Part shown: positions 34,864 through 43,916 of the stretch, in pieces | How positions within the stretch are numbered: position 1 is the stretch's first letter | Layout: the number at the start of each line of letters is the position of its first letter | NCBI GenBank assembly: GCA_963785745.1 | Contig: CAWAWR010000016.1 | Span: 248,001-312,000, forward strand | DNA length: 64,000 bases | Origin: VAZQ01 sp963785745 | GTDB lineage: Bacteria > Pseudomonadota > Alphaproteobacteria > Rhizobiales > Xanthobacteraceae | Reading direction: 5' to 3' | The notes under the pieces: generated by a model | What the model was told of the DNA's origin: nothing | The model's input: only the letters and a program-made list of their open reading frames with translations | Database searches by the model: none | Translations under genes and position numbers: made by a program

Positions 34864-35271
34864 ATGACGAGACTGACCTGGACCCTTGCACGCGGCGCGT
34901 TGTGCGCCGTCGCGCTCACCGCCGTGTCGGCCGGACTGGCCGCCGCCGCGCCGGCGACCGTCGGCACCAATACAAACCTGCGCCAGGGGCCGGGAACACA
35001 GTTCGGCGTCATCATGACGGTGCCGGGTGGCAGCGTGGTTGAGGTGATCCGTTGCGGTGGCGAATGGTGCAACGTGATGGCCGATGGCCGCCCCGGCTAC
35101 ATGATCGCCCGCAACCTCGGGCTGGGCGGCGGGGCTCCGGTCGCCGTGGTGCGCGCCGCGCCGCCGGTGGTCGTCGTTGGACCCGGGCCCTATTACGGGT
35201 ACGGACCGTATTACGGGCCGCGCTACTACGGCGGCTACTATGGCCCGCGCCGCTACTGGCGCCGTTGGTGA
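34864..35271 (+). CDS. Exported SH3-domain protein with Gly/Tyr-rich tail
   Basis: A 135-residue protein from MTRLTWTLARG, chosen because GGAGG stands 5 bases before this ATG. Signal peptide to about ALTAVSAGLAAAAP. The mature part is one bacterial SH3 domain (TNTNLRQGPGTQFGVIMTVP, VIRCGGEWCNVMADGRPGYM), which binds cell-wall peptides in known members. A low-complexity tail of Tyr, Gly and Pro follows. It lies 29 bp after the lipoprotein gene and is probably co-transcribed. Confidence 0.85.
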   Translation: MTRLTWTLARGALCAVALTAVSAGLAAAAPATVGTNTNLRQGPGTQFGVIMTVPGGSVVEVIRCGGEWCNVMADGRPGYMIARNLGLGGGAPVAVVRAAPPVVVVGPGPYYGYGPYYGPRYYGGYYGPRRYWRRW

Positions 35272-35385
35272 CGGTTCCAACGCTTTGAAATTGCAGGGCT
35301 ATCGCCTGCCAATTGCTTAACGCGTTCTTAAGCGCGCGGCGCTATCTGTCGTCGGCGAGTATCAAAGAAACGCGTGGTGTGCGGC

Positions 35386-36799
35386 ATGGCCTCAAGCGCC
35401 TTGCCCCTTGATCGGCTGCGGCAATTTCTCCGGGAGCTTCCGTCCCCGGCGCTCACTCTGCTCATCACCGAGCTTGAGCGCGCCGTGCTGCGTGGCGACG
35501 AGGTTCCCGGCGGCGACATGCTGTTGCAGGAGGTGCGCGCCGCGGTGCGCGACTCCGGACAGAACGCGCCGCGCTTCGGCGTGCCCGCGCGCGCCTTCTT
35601 CCGCCCGCTCGAGCCGTTCCTCATCGACGTCAAGAGTGACCGCAAGGTGCCGGGCCGCATCTCGCGCACAACCCTCGAGCCGGTCTGGGACTGGATCTCA
35701 CGCGACCTCGCGCCGGCGGAAGCGAAAGTCTACTGCGACGGCGTGAGCCGCGCGCTCTCCGGCGGCGATACCGAGCCGCCGGACTCGCTGGTCCATTCGT
35801 TTCAAGCATTCGCCACCGCGCGCATGCGAACGACGCTCGACGCCATCAAGTCGGACGAGAAGGCGCGGCGGAGAATGTCGAACCTGCTCGCGACGCCGCA
35901 TATGCTGGACGTCATCAAGGACATCCAGACGATCGTGTCCTCGCGCGACACGCTCGATCTGATCGCCACGCGGATGCCGGGCCATATCCGCAATCTCGGC
36001 GGTGGCGTGCTCGACAACATGAAGCACCTGCTCGATTCTCCGTCTCTGCGCCGAGCACAATCTGCAACCTTATGCGATGATCATGGTGGCGAACCGCCTC
36101 GCGGTGCCGTGGCAACTGATCCGGCTGGCGGTGAAGGCGGCCGAGAGCGACGACGTTGCCCGCATCGCCAACTCGCCTTACGCGCCCGCGGTGACCATCA
36201 CCCTCGGCGACATCGAGCGGATGGTCGAGGAGCTCAAGGCCGACCTCAAGCGCGGCGCGACCGTCGCGGTCACGTCGCTCTTGAAATGCATCCACGATGC
36301 GGTGCGCGGTGTGCGCACCGAGCTCAATCTGTCGGGGGATTCCGCCTGGGCACGCCAGCTCGCCGGGATCCGCAGCGAAATGTCGTCCTTGCTGAAGGCC
36401 GAGATTGAATCGGTCCCCGGCCGGGTGCGGCGCCTGATACGGCCGCGGCCGCCGCAGGACATCGTGCGCGGTTCCGTGCTGGACGTGGACGAGGTGCTCG
36501 AGACCGAGGCGATGATCGAATTCATCGGCGCCTGCCGCAAATACGCCGGTGAGCTCGCCGCCAGCCAGGTGACGCTGCAGACCTATCAGGAGATCCAGCA
36601 ATATCTTGATGGCGGTACACGCACGCTGCTCGATGCGTTGCGCGTGGCGGGCGAACACGACCACTCGTTCCGGAAGTCGCAAATGGATGCCGCGATCAAG
36701 TTCTGCGGCAAGGCGTTCGGCCAGGACTATGCCTCGGTGCTCGTGAAGGCGGCCGAGAAGGCCGACGGTGCCGAGCGCAATCTGCGGGCCAAGGCCTGA
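35386..36799 (+). CDS. Conserved hypothetical protein, about 470 residues (one +1 frameshift)
   Basis: The family is not recognised. The first part (LPLDRLRQFLRELPSPALTL, RAFFRPLEPFLID, GRISRTTLEPVWDWISRDLA) and the second part (NLQPYAMIMVANRLAVPWQL, YAPAVTITLGDIERMVEELK, LLDALRVAGEHDHSFRKSQM) are in different frames joined near 36043, one base extra. Removing it gives 470 residues. The protein is mostly helical, cytoplasmic and without signal or membrane segments. The two halves fit end to end (LLDSP...CAEHNLQPYA), and both keep normal codon use, so it is one gene. Followed by the ccm operon after 129 bp. Confidence 0.75.
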
Positions 36800-36928
36800 C
36801 GTCCGAGGGGCAGGGCGCTGCGCGACCCCGGTTGCGGCGCTGTGGCGGCCATGATGTAACTCCGCGGCGGTACTGGCGGTAGAAGAGTCGCCTCCGGAAT
36901 GCCCCATTCGGCCTGATGAAGTGACGCC

Positions 36929-38063
36929 ATGACGCTCTGGTTGGTGCTCGCGCTGATGACGGCGGCGGCGATCTTCGCCGTGCTGTGGCCGCTGTCGCGG
37001 CGCGAAGACGCGCTGCGCTCGGGCAGCGACGTCGCCGTCTATCGCGATCAATTGGACGAGATCCGGCGCGATCAGGCGGCCGGGCTGATCGGCGACAGCG
37101 AGGCCGCGGCCGCGCAAGTCGAGGTGTCGCGCCGGCTCATCGCGGCCGCCGATGCCGCGGCCGCCGTTCCGCAAGCGGCGCCCGCCGCTGCAATGACACG
37201 GCGACGGCGGGCGGTTGCCGTCGCGGCGCTGGTTCTGCTGCCGGCCGGTGCGATCGCGCTCTATCTCGCGGTCGGCTCCCCGATGCTGCCCGGTCAGCCT
37301 TTGACGTCGCGGGCGCCGGAGGAGCGGCAAACGATCGCGCAGATGGTGACGCAGGTCGAGGCGCATCTTGCGAAGAATCCGAACGAAGGCCGCGGCTGGG
37401 AAGTCGTCGCGCCGATCTATCTGCGCATGGGCCGCTTCGACGATGCGGTGAAGGCGAGGCGGATGGCGCTGGAACTCAACGGCGCGACGGCCGAGCGCCA
37501 CTCGGGTCTCGGCGAGGCGCTGACGGCGGCCGCCAACGGCGTCGTGACGGCGGAAGCGCTCGCGCAGTTCAAGGCCGCGATCGCGCTCGACACCGACCAC
37601 GTCAAGGCTCGCTTCTTCCTCGGGCTTGCGGCCGAGCAGGACGGACGCGTGAGCGAAGCCATTACCACCTGGCGCGCGTTGCTCGACGGTGCGCCGCCGG
37701 GTGCGCCGTGGGCGGAGTTCGTCCGCGCCGAGCTGACGCGCCTGACGGGCGGTCCAAGCGGTGGTCCAGGTGGCAGCTCCAGGTAGCGGGCCAAGCGAGG
37801 ATCAGGTCGCTGCCGCGGCGGACCTGCCGCCGGACCAGCGTATCGCCATGATCAAGGGCATGGTCGAGCGACTGGCCGAGCGCCTTGGCAAGGACGGTTC
37901 CGATATCGACGGATGGCTCCGGCTGGTGCGCTCCTATATGGTATTGGGCGAGCGCGAGCGGGCGCTCGCGGCCGCCGGCGAAGCGCGCCGTGCGCTTGCC
38001 GCCGAGCCTGATAAGCTGCGACGGATCGACGAACTGGTCAAAGGCCTCGGCCTCGGCGGCTGA
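36929..38063 (+). CDS. ccmI: Cytochrome c maturation protein CcmI (one +1 frameshift)
   Basis: CcmI brings apocytochrome c to the haem ligation machinery at the periplasmic face. The N-terminus has a membrane helix (LWLVLALMTAAAIFAVLWPL), then the cytoplasmic loop (YRDQLDEIRRDQAAGLIGDS) with the usual CcmI leucine-zipper-like heptads, a second membrane helix (AVAALVLLPAGAIALYLAVG) and TPR-like repeats. The frame changes near 37782 (one extra G), after GGPGGSS; the end (EDQVAAAADLPPDQRIAMIK onward) continues in the next frame. Correcting gives 377 residues, a normal length. First gene of ccmI-E-F-H. Confidence 0.93.
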
Positions 38064-38117
38064 GCGCGATACGCAACGAAGGCCGCCAAGAGACAAGAGA
38101 AGTGATAACGTAACGCG

Positions 38118-38594
38118 ATGACCCGCAAGCAACGACGCCTCGTCCTGATCGGCTCCGCACTCGCCGTGCTGGTGCTCGCGGTCGGGCTGGTGCTCACGGC
38201 GCTGAAGGATTCGATCGTCTTCTTCAATTCGCCGACCGACGTGGTCGAGAAACAGATCGCGCCCGGCGCGCGAATCCGCCTCGGCGGTCTCGTGAAGGAG
38301 GGCAGCGTTGCGCGCGGAGACAATCTGCAGGTGCGCTTTGCCGTGACCGACGGCCGCAACACGATCCCGGTTGCGTATCAGGGCGTGCTGCCCGATCTGT
38401 TCCGCGAAGGGCAGGGCGTGGTCACCGAAGGCGCTCTCGATCAGACCGGCACCTTCAAGGCCGACAACGTGCTCGCCAAGCACGACGAGAATTACATGCC
38501 GCGCGAGGTCGCCGACCGCCTCAAGCAACAGGGGCACTGGAAGGACGACACCGGCAAGAGCACCGGCCCTGCAGGGAAGGGGATCACGCCGTGA
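38118..38594 (+). CDS. ccmE: Haem chaperone CcmE
   Basis: The 158-residue inner-membrane-anchored haem chaperone accepts haem from the CcmABCD complex. It has a membrane helix (residues 10-29) and the OB-fold phrases RIRLGGLVKEGSVARG and VVTEGALDQTGTF. The haem-binding site is H122-D-E-N-Y126 (LAKHDENYMP), with His122 forming the covalent link to haem. The end overlaps ccmF by 4 bases. Confidence 0.95.
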   Translation: MTRKQRRLVLIGSALAVLVLAVGLVLTALKDSIVFFNSPTDVVEKQIAPGARIRLGGLVKEGSVARGDNLQVRFAVTDGRNTIPVAYQGVLPDLFREGQGVVTEGALDQTGTFKADNVLAKHDENYMPREVADRLKQQGHWKDDTGKSTGPAGKGITP

Positions 38595-40573
38595 TCCCCG
38601 AAATCGGCCATTACGCGCTGGTGCTCGCCCTCGCGCTCGGCATCGTGCAGGGCTGCGTCCCGCTCTACGGCGCGCAGCGCAACGATCCGGTGCTGATGGG
38701 CATGGCGGCGCCGACGGCGGTGGCGCAATTCATCTTTATCGGGATCTCTTTTGCGGCGCTCACGGCCGCCTATGTCGGATCGGATTTCTCCGTCGTCAAC
38801 GTGTTCGAGAATTCGCATTCGCTGAAGCCGCTCATCTACAAGATCAGCGGCGTGTGGGGGAACCACGAAGGGTCGATGCTGTTGTGGGTGCTGATCCTCG
38901 CGCTGTTCGGCGCGCTGGTCGCGCTGTTCGGCGGCAACCTGCCGCTCACGCTCAAGGCCAATGTGCTTTCGGTGCAGTCGTGGATCGCGGTCGCCTTCAT
39001 CCTGTTCATCCTGGCGACCTCGAATCCGTTCCTGCGGCTGGTGCCGGCGCCGGGGGAAGGCCGCGATCTCAATCCGCTGTTGCAGGACCCTGGTCTCGCG
39101 ATCCACCCGCCGCTGCTCTACGTCGGCTATGTCGGGCTCTCGATCTCGTTCTCGTTCGCGATCGCCGCGCTGATCGAAGGCCGCATCGACGCCGCCTGGG
39201 CGCGATGGGTGCGGCCATGGACGCTGCTCGCCTGGATCTTCCTCACGCTCGGCATCTCGATGGGCTCGTACTGGGCCTACTACACGCTCGGCTGGGGCGG
39301 GTGGTGGTTCTGGGACCCGGTCGAGAACGCCTCGTTCATGCCGTGGCTGATCGCGACCGCGCTCTTGCATTCCGCGGTGGTGATGGAGAAGCGCAACGCG
39401 CTGAAGATCTGGACCATCCTGCTCGCTATTCTCGCGTTCTCGCTGTCGCTGATCGGCACCTTCCTGGTGCGCTCCGGGGTGCTCACCTCGGTGCATGCGT
39501 TCGCGACCGATCCGACGCGCGGCGTTTTCATCCTGGCCTTGCTGGTGCTGTTCATCGGCGGCGCGCTCGCGCTGTTCGCCTGGCGGGCGCCGCTGCTCAA
39601 GCAGGGCGGCTTGTTCGCGCCGGTGTCGCGTGAAGGCGCGCTGGTGCTCAACAACCTGTTCCTGATCACCGCCTGCATGACGGTGTTCGTCGGCACGCTG
39701 TATCCGCTGGCGCTCGAGGCACTCACCGGCGAGAAAATCTCGGTCGGGGCGCCGTTCTTCAACGCGACCTTCGGCCCGCTCTTCCTCATCTTGCTGCTGG
39801 CGGTGCCGTTCGGGCCGCTGCTGGCCTGGAAGCGCGGCGATCTTCCGGGCGTGGCGCAGCGGTTGATGGCGGCCGCCGGCGTCGCGCTGGTCGTGATGGC
39901 CGGCACCTTCGCAATCCTCTGGGGCGGCCCCGTGCTCGCGCCGCTGGTGATCGGGATTGCGGTCTTCGTGATCGCCGGCGCGCTCACCGATTTTGCCGAG
40001 CGCGCGGCCATCGCCAGGGTCCCGCTCAAGACGTCGTTGCGGCGCGCGGCCGGGCTGCCGCGCTCGGCCTGGGGCTCGATGCTTGCCCATCTCGGGCTCG
40101 GGCTCACGCTGATCGGCATTGTCGGCGAGACCCAGTTCGGCAGCGAGCGCATCGCCGAGATGAAACCGGGGCAGACGATCTCGATCAGCGGCTACGACCT
40201 CTATTTCGACGGCATGACCACGCAGAAGGGCCCGAACTATAGCGACCAGGTCACGCGCTTCACGGTTCGCCGCGGCAACGACGTCGTCGGCGTGATGGAG
40301 CCGTCGAAGCGGACATTCCCCTCACGCTCGACCACGCGGACCGAGGCGGCGCTGATGGGACGCGGATTCAGCCAGCTCTATCTCTCGCTCGGTGATCTTT
40401 CGCCGGCCGGGACGATTGCGGTGCGGGTCTATCACAAGCCGCTGGTGTTGCTGATCTGGCTCGGCACCATCGTCATGGTGATCGGCGGGACGCTGTCGCT
40501 GACCGACCGGCGGCTGCGCGTCGGTGCGCCGAAACCGGCCAGAGGCAAGCCCGCAATGCAGCCGGCGGAGTAG
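38591..40573 (+). CDS. ccmF: Haem lyase subunit CcmF
   Basis: A 660-residue polytopic membrane protein with about 15 hydrophobic segments and the tryptophan-rich WWD haem-handling motif (G234 to D242, GWGGWWFWD). It works with CcmH and CcmI to attach haem to CXXCH motifs of apocytochromes c. Further family phrases are YKISGVWGNHEGSMLLWVL and HAFATDPTRGVFIL. It overlaps ccmE, and ccmH starts 5 bp after its stop. Confidence 0.96.
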   Translation: MIPEIGHYALVLALALGIVQGCVPLYGAQRNDPVLMGMAAPTAVAQFIFIGISFAALTAAYVGSDFSVVNVFENSHSLKPLIYKISGVWGNHEGSMLLWVLILALFGALVALFGGNLPLTLKANVLSVQSWIAVAFILFILATSNPFLRLVPAPGEGRDLNPLLQDPGLAIHPPLLYVGYVGLSISFSFAIAALIEGRIDAAWARWVRPWTLLAWIFLTLGISMGSYWAYYTLGWGGWWFWDPVENASFMPWLIATALLHSAVVMEKRNALKIWTILLAILAFSLSLIGTFLVRSGVLTSVHAFATDPTRGVFILALLVLFIGGALALFAWRAPLLKQGGLFAPVSREGALVLNNLFLITACMTVFVGTLYPLALEALTGEKISVGAPFFNATFGPLFLILLLAVPFGPLLAWKRGDLPGVAQRLMAAAGVALVVMAGTFAILWGGPVLAPLVIGIAVFVIAGALTDFAERAAIARVPLKTSLRRAAGLPRSAWGSMLAHLGLGLTLIGIVGETQFGSERIAEMKPGQTISISGYDLYFDGMTTQKGPNYSDQVTRFTVRRGNDVVGVMEPSKRTFPSRSTTRTEAALMGRGFSQLYLSLGDLSPAGTIAVRVYHKPLVLLIWLGTIVMVIGGTLSLTDRRLRVGAPKPARGKPAMQPAE

Positions 40574-40578
40574 GGCGC

Positions 40579-41068
40579 ATGCGCTGGTTGCGGCTTCTTC
40601 TTATTTTTACTGCGCTCGTGGCGTCTCCGCACGCCTTTGCAGTGCAGCCCGACGAGATCCTGAAAGATCCGGCGCAAGAGGCGCGGGCGCGCGAACTGTC
40701 CAAGCAGTTGCGCTGCATGGTGTGCCAGAACCAGTCGATCGACGACTCGGATGCGCCGCTCGCACGCGATTTGCGCATCCTGGTGCGTGAGCGCCTGCAG
40801 GCCGGCGACAGCAACCCGCAGGTGCTCGACTTCCTGGTCCAGCGCTACGGCGAGTTCGTGCTGCTGCGCCCGCGCTTGCATTGGCGTACCGCGCTGCTCT
40901 GGCTGGCGGCCGCCGGTGCTGCTGATCGGCGGCGGCCTTGCCCTGTTTCTTTTGGCCCGGCGCCGCAGCCGGGGCGGTCCTCCCGACGCGGCTTTGCCCC
41001 AGGGCGGCGCGCTCACGGCGGACGAGGAGCGGCGGCTGGCGAAGCTGATGAAGGCCGACGATCGCTGA
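40579..41068 (+). CDS. ccmH: Cytochrome c maturation thioreductase CcmH (one +1 frameshift)
   Basis: CcmH reduces the apocytochrome haem-binding cysteines. It has a signal peptide (LLLIFTALVASPHAFA) and the family motif LRCMVCQNQS with Cys46 and Cys49. The frame breaks near 40906-40913 (one extra base in GGCGGCCGCCGG); the C-terminal membrane helix (VLLIGGGLALFLLARRRS) and tail (ADEERRLAKLMKADDR) are in the next frame. Corrected length is 162 residues, normal for CcmH. The operon has no ccmG, whose product would act with CcmH; it must lie elsewhere. Confidence 0.93.
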
Positions 41069-41257
41069 TTGTTGCAGCGTTTCTCTGCAAGCCGTTGATT
41101 TATAATAGTAATCAAGAAAGACGCGACCTTACCAAGTTTTAATCCCGCCGACAGGCCCCTGTAAGGCTGCGGCCCCCATCTTCGCATTCGGAACGACACA
41201 ACAACACGCGCTCGACCCGGGCGGGACGAGCATCCGAACAAGATGGAGATTCCTTTC

Positions 41258-42871
41258 ATGACCGATAGCGTCAGCCCGACCTCAAAGCCCCGCGGCGTGC
41301 TTTCCGCCCGCCGGCTTGCCCTTCTCGCGACCGCAGTGGCGGGCATCGGCACCACCGCCGTCTTTTTTGCGCCCGACGTCTCGGTGCGCTCGAGTTTCCC
41401 GACCGCTCATGCCCAGAACGTGTCGCAGCAGGCGCAAACCGCGCAGCGCCCGGTCGGCTTCGCCGACATTGTGGAGCGCGTGAAGCCCGCGGTGATTTCG
41501 GTGCGCGTGCGCGTCGATGCTCCGCGCGTCAGCATGCAGAGCGCGCCGTTCCCGCAGGGCTCGCCGATGGACCGTTTCTTCCGCCGCTGGGGCGTGCCTG
41601 AGGGCGAAGAGTTCGGACCGGGCGCGGCGCCGGATAGCCAGGGCCGTCAGCAGCCGCAGCAGGACCGCCCGCGCGCTCAGCGCCCCGTTCCGACGCCTCC
41701 TCCTGGCGGCCGCAACGTCACCGGCCAGGGTTCTGGCTTCTTCATCTCGGCTGACGGCTACGCCGTGACCAACAACCACGTCGTCGATCGGGCCAACAAC
41801 GTCCAGGTCACCGCCGACGACGGCAGGACCTATACCGCACGCGTGATCGGCGTCGATCCGCGCACCGATCTTGCGCTCATCAAGGTCGACGGCCGCAGCG
41901 ACTTCCCCTTCGTCTCGCTCGCCGAAGCGCCGCCGCGCATCGGCGACTGGGTGCTGGCGGTCGGCAATCCGTTCGGCCTCGGCGGAACGGTGACGGCCGG
42001 TATCGTGTCGTCGACCGGCCGCGACATCGGCGCGGGCCCCTATGACGACTTCATCCAGATCGACGCGCCGGTCAACCGCGGCAATTCCGGCGGTCCGACC
42101 TTCGACGTCAACGGCAACGTCATCGGCGTGAACACCGCGATCTTCTCGCCGTCCGGCGGCAATGTCGGCATCGCCTTCGCCATTCCGGCGAGCACGGTCC
42201 GCTCCGTCGTCGCGCAGCTGCGCGACCGCGGCTCGGTCACCCGCGGATGGATCGGCGTACAGATCCAGCCGGTCACGGCCGAGATCGCCGAAAGCCTCAA
42301 CCTGAAGTCCACGCAAGGCGCGCTGGTCGCCGAGCCGCAAGCCGGTAGCCCGGCGGTGACCGCCGGCATTCGCGCCGGCGACATCATCACCCAGGTCAAC
42401 GGCAATCCGGTCCGCGATGCCCGCGAGCTTGCTCGCACCATCGGCTCCATGCCGCCGAACACCAGCGTGCGGCTGACGGTGTTGCGCAACGGTGCGGAGC
42501 AGCAGATCACGCTCACGCTCGGCGAACTGCCGAATCAGCGTGAAGCCCGTGCGACGCCGGATAAGCCCGAGCAGAGCAAGGGAACCGAAGTCCCGCGTCT
42601 CGGCCTCACGCTCTCGCCCGCGGCTGAAGTCGCAGGCAGCGGCAAGGAAGGCGTCGTGATCACCAATGTCGAGGAGGGTAGCGTCGCGGCCGAGCACGGT
42701 TTCCGGACCGGTGACGTGATCCTGACCATCGCCAACAAGCCGGTGACGAACCCGGCGGAAGTTCGCGACATGATTGCCGATGCGCAGAAAGGCGGCGCGC
42801 GTAACATCTTGGTGCGGGTGAAGACAGGCGACAGCATTCGATATGTCGCCGTGCGTCTCGGCCGCGCCTGA
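41258..42871 (+). CDS. degP: DegP/HtrA-family periplasmic serine protease
   Basis: This is a 537-residue envelope protease and chaperone. A signal region (ALLATAVAGIGTTAVFFAP) is followed by a Gln/Pro-rich loop. The catalytic triad is His174 (NNHVVD), Asp204 (RTDLALIK) and Ser277 (RGNSGGPTF). Two PDZ domains follow (VTRGWIGVQIQPVTAEIAES, PRLGLTLSPAAEVAGSGKEG). ATG 41258 is preferred because GGAGA stands 9 bases before it; the ATG 15 bases upstream has none. It is followed by three hairpins and a two-component pair, a neighbourhood I recall from related genomes. Confidence 0.93.
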   Translation: MTDSVSPTSKPRGVLSARRLALLATAVAGIGTTAVFFAPDVSVRSSFPTAHAQNVSQQAQTAQRPVGFADIVERVKPAVISVRVRVDAPRVSMQSAPFPQGSPMDRFFRRWGVPEGEEFGPGAAPDSQGRQQPQQDRPRAQRPVPTPPPGGRNVTGQGSGFFISADGYAVTNNHVVDRANNVQVTADDGRTYTARVIGVDPRTDLALIKVDGRSDFPFVSLAEAPPRIGDWVLAVGNPFGLGGTVTAGIVSSTGRDIGAGPYDDFIQIDAPVNRGNSGGPTFDVNGNVIGVNTAIFSPSGGNVGIAFAIPASTVRSVVAQLRDRGSVTRGWIGVQIQPVTAEIAESLNLKSTQGALVAEPQAGSPAVTAGIRAGDIITQVNGNPVRDARELARTIGSMPPNTSVRLTVLRNGAEQQITLTLGELPNQREARATPDKPEQSKGTEVPRLGLTLSPAAEVAGSGKEGVVITNVEEGSVAAEHGFRTGDVILTIANKPVTNPAEVRDMIADAQKGGARNILVRVKTGDSIRYVAVRLGRA

Positions 42872-42925
42872 ACCCAATGGGGCGTTCCGCCGGCATCCGT
42901 CGCCCCCGCCGGTGGGCCGAACCAG

Positions 42926-43039
42926 GGGGACGGGCGCATCAGTTGCCCGTCCCCAGCTCTTGCCAATTCGGGTCCGGTTTCCGTCGCCCCCACCGGGCCG
43001 GAATTGGTCGAGGGGCGGCGGTTCACCCCGCCGCCCCTC
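42926..43039 (+). terminator. Three consecutive hairpins between degP and the response regulator
   Basis: Stem 1: GGGGACGGGC (42926-42935) with GCCCGTCCCC (42945-42954). Stem 2 lies between about 42963 and 43006 (CCAATTC...GAATTGG with CCGGT/ACCGG). Stem 3: GAGGGGCGGCGG (43010-43021) with CCGCCGCCCCTC (43028-43039). None has a U-tract, so they may attenuate transcription or protect the degP 3' end rather than terminate fully. They end 144 bp before the regulator start. Confidence 0.55.
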
Positions 43040-43182
43040 GTACATAACGTGCGGCCGGATGCACCGGCCGGACGCAGGAACTTGCAACGAGGGACTTTTT
43101 AGGTACGGTCGCCATGACAATTGCAACGCAAGGCGTTCCCACACCGCGGACGCACAAGAAGGACCAGGACAGTGAGGTTGCC

Positions 43183-43857
43183 ATGCGCCTCCTGATCATC
43201 GAAGACGACCGCGACGCGGCCGACTATCTGGTCAAGGCCTTCCGTGAGGTCGGCCATGTCGCCGAGCTGGCGACCGACGGCGAGGAGGGCCTCTCGCACG
43301 CGCTCGACGGGCAATATGACGTGCTCATCGTCGACCGCATGCTGCCGAAGCTCGACGGCCTCTCCGTCATCGGCACCTTGCGCAGCAAGGGCAACGAGAC
43401 GCCGGCGCTGATCCTCTCGGCGCTCGCCCAGGTCGACGACCGGGTCAAGGGCCTGCGCGCCGGCGGCGACGACTACCTGCCCAAGCCCTATTCGTTTGCG
43501 GAGCTGTTGGCGCGCATCGAAGTGCTGGCGCGCCGCCGCGGCGGCCGCGAGGAAATGGTCTACCGCGTGGCGGACCTCGAGCTCGACCGCCTGTCGCATC
43601 AGGTCAAGCGCGCGGCCGACGAGATCATCCTGCAGCCGCGCGAGTTCCGCCTGCTCGAATACCTGATGAAGCATGCGGGCCAAGTGGTGACGCGCACCAT
43701 GCTGCTCGAGAACGTGTGGGACTACCACTTCGATCCGCAGACCAACGTCATCGACGTGCATATTTCGCGGCTGCGATCAAAGATCGATAAAGGCTTTTCT
43801 CAGCAATTGCTGCATACGGTGCGCGGCGCGGGCTATATGATCCGCGACGGCAGGTGA
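43183..43857 (+). CDS. OmpR-family response regulator
   Basis: A 224-residue regulator from MRLLIIEDDRDAADYLVKAF. Receiver phosphoacceptor Asp51 (VDRMLPKLDG), acidic residues EDD at 7-9 and Lys101 (LPKPY). Winged-helix output domain with LQPREFRLLEYLMKHAGQVV and IDVHISRLRSKIDKGF. A start 69 bases upstream (MTIATQGVPT) is possible, but GTGAGG before 43183 and family N-termini favour the shorter form. It works with the kinase gene 59 bp downstream and likely responds to envelope stress, given degP beside it. Confidence 0.9.
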   Translation: MRLLIIEDDRDAADYLVKAFREVGHVAELATDGEEGLSHALDGQYDVLIVDRMLPKLDGLSVIGTLRSKGNETPALILSALAQVDDRVKGLRAGGDDYLPKPYSFAELLARIEVLARRRGGREEMVYRVADLELDRLSHQVKRAADEIILQPREFRLLEYLMKHAGQVVTRTMLLENVWDYHFDPQTNVIDVHISRLRSKIDKGFSQQLLHTVRGAGYMIRDGR

Positions 43858-43916
43858 GGCAGCGGGCGGGCGCGGTGCCGCTCGCGAATCTCCGGCCGTC
43901 GTGTGAAGGTTAACGC

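Noticed and set aside
37755..37790. Programmed +1 frameshifting in ccmI
   Set aside because: No slippery codon or stop context is shared among the nine breaks, and unrelated genes are affected; a sequence error explains them more simply.
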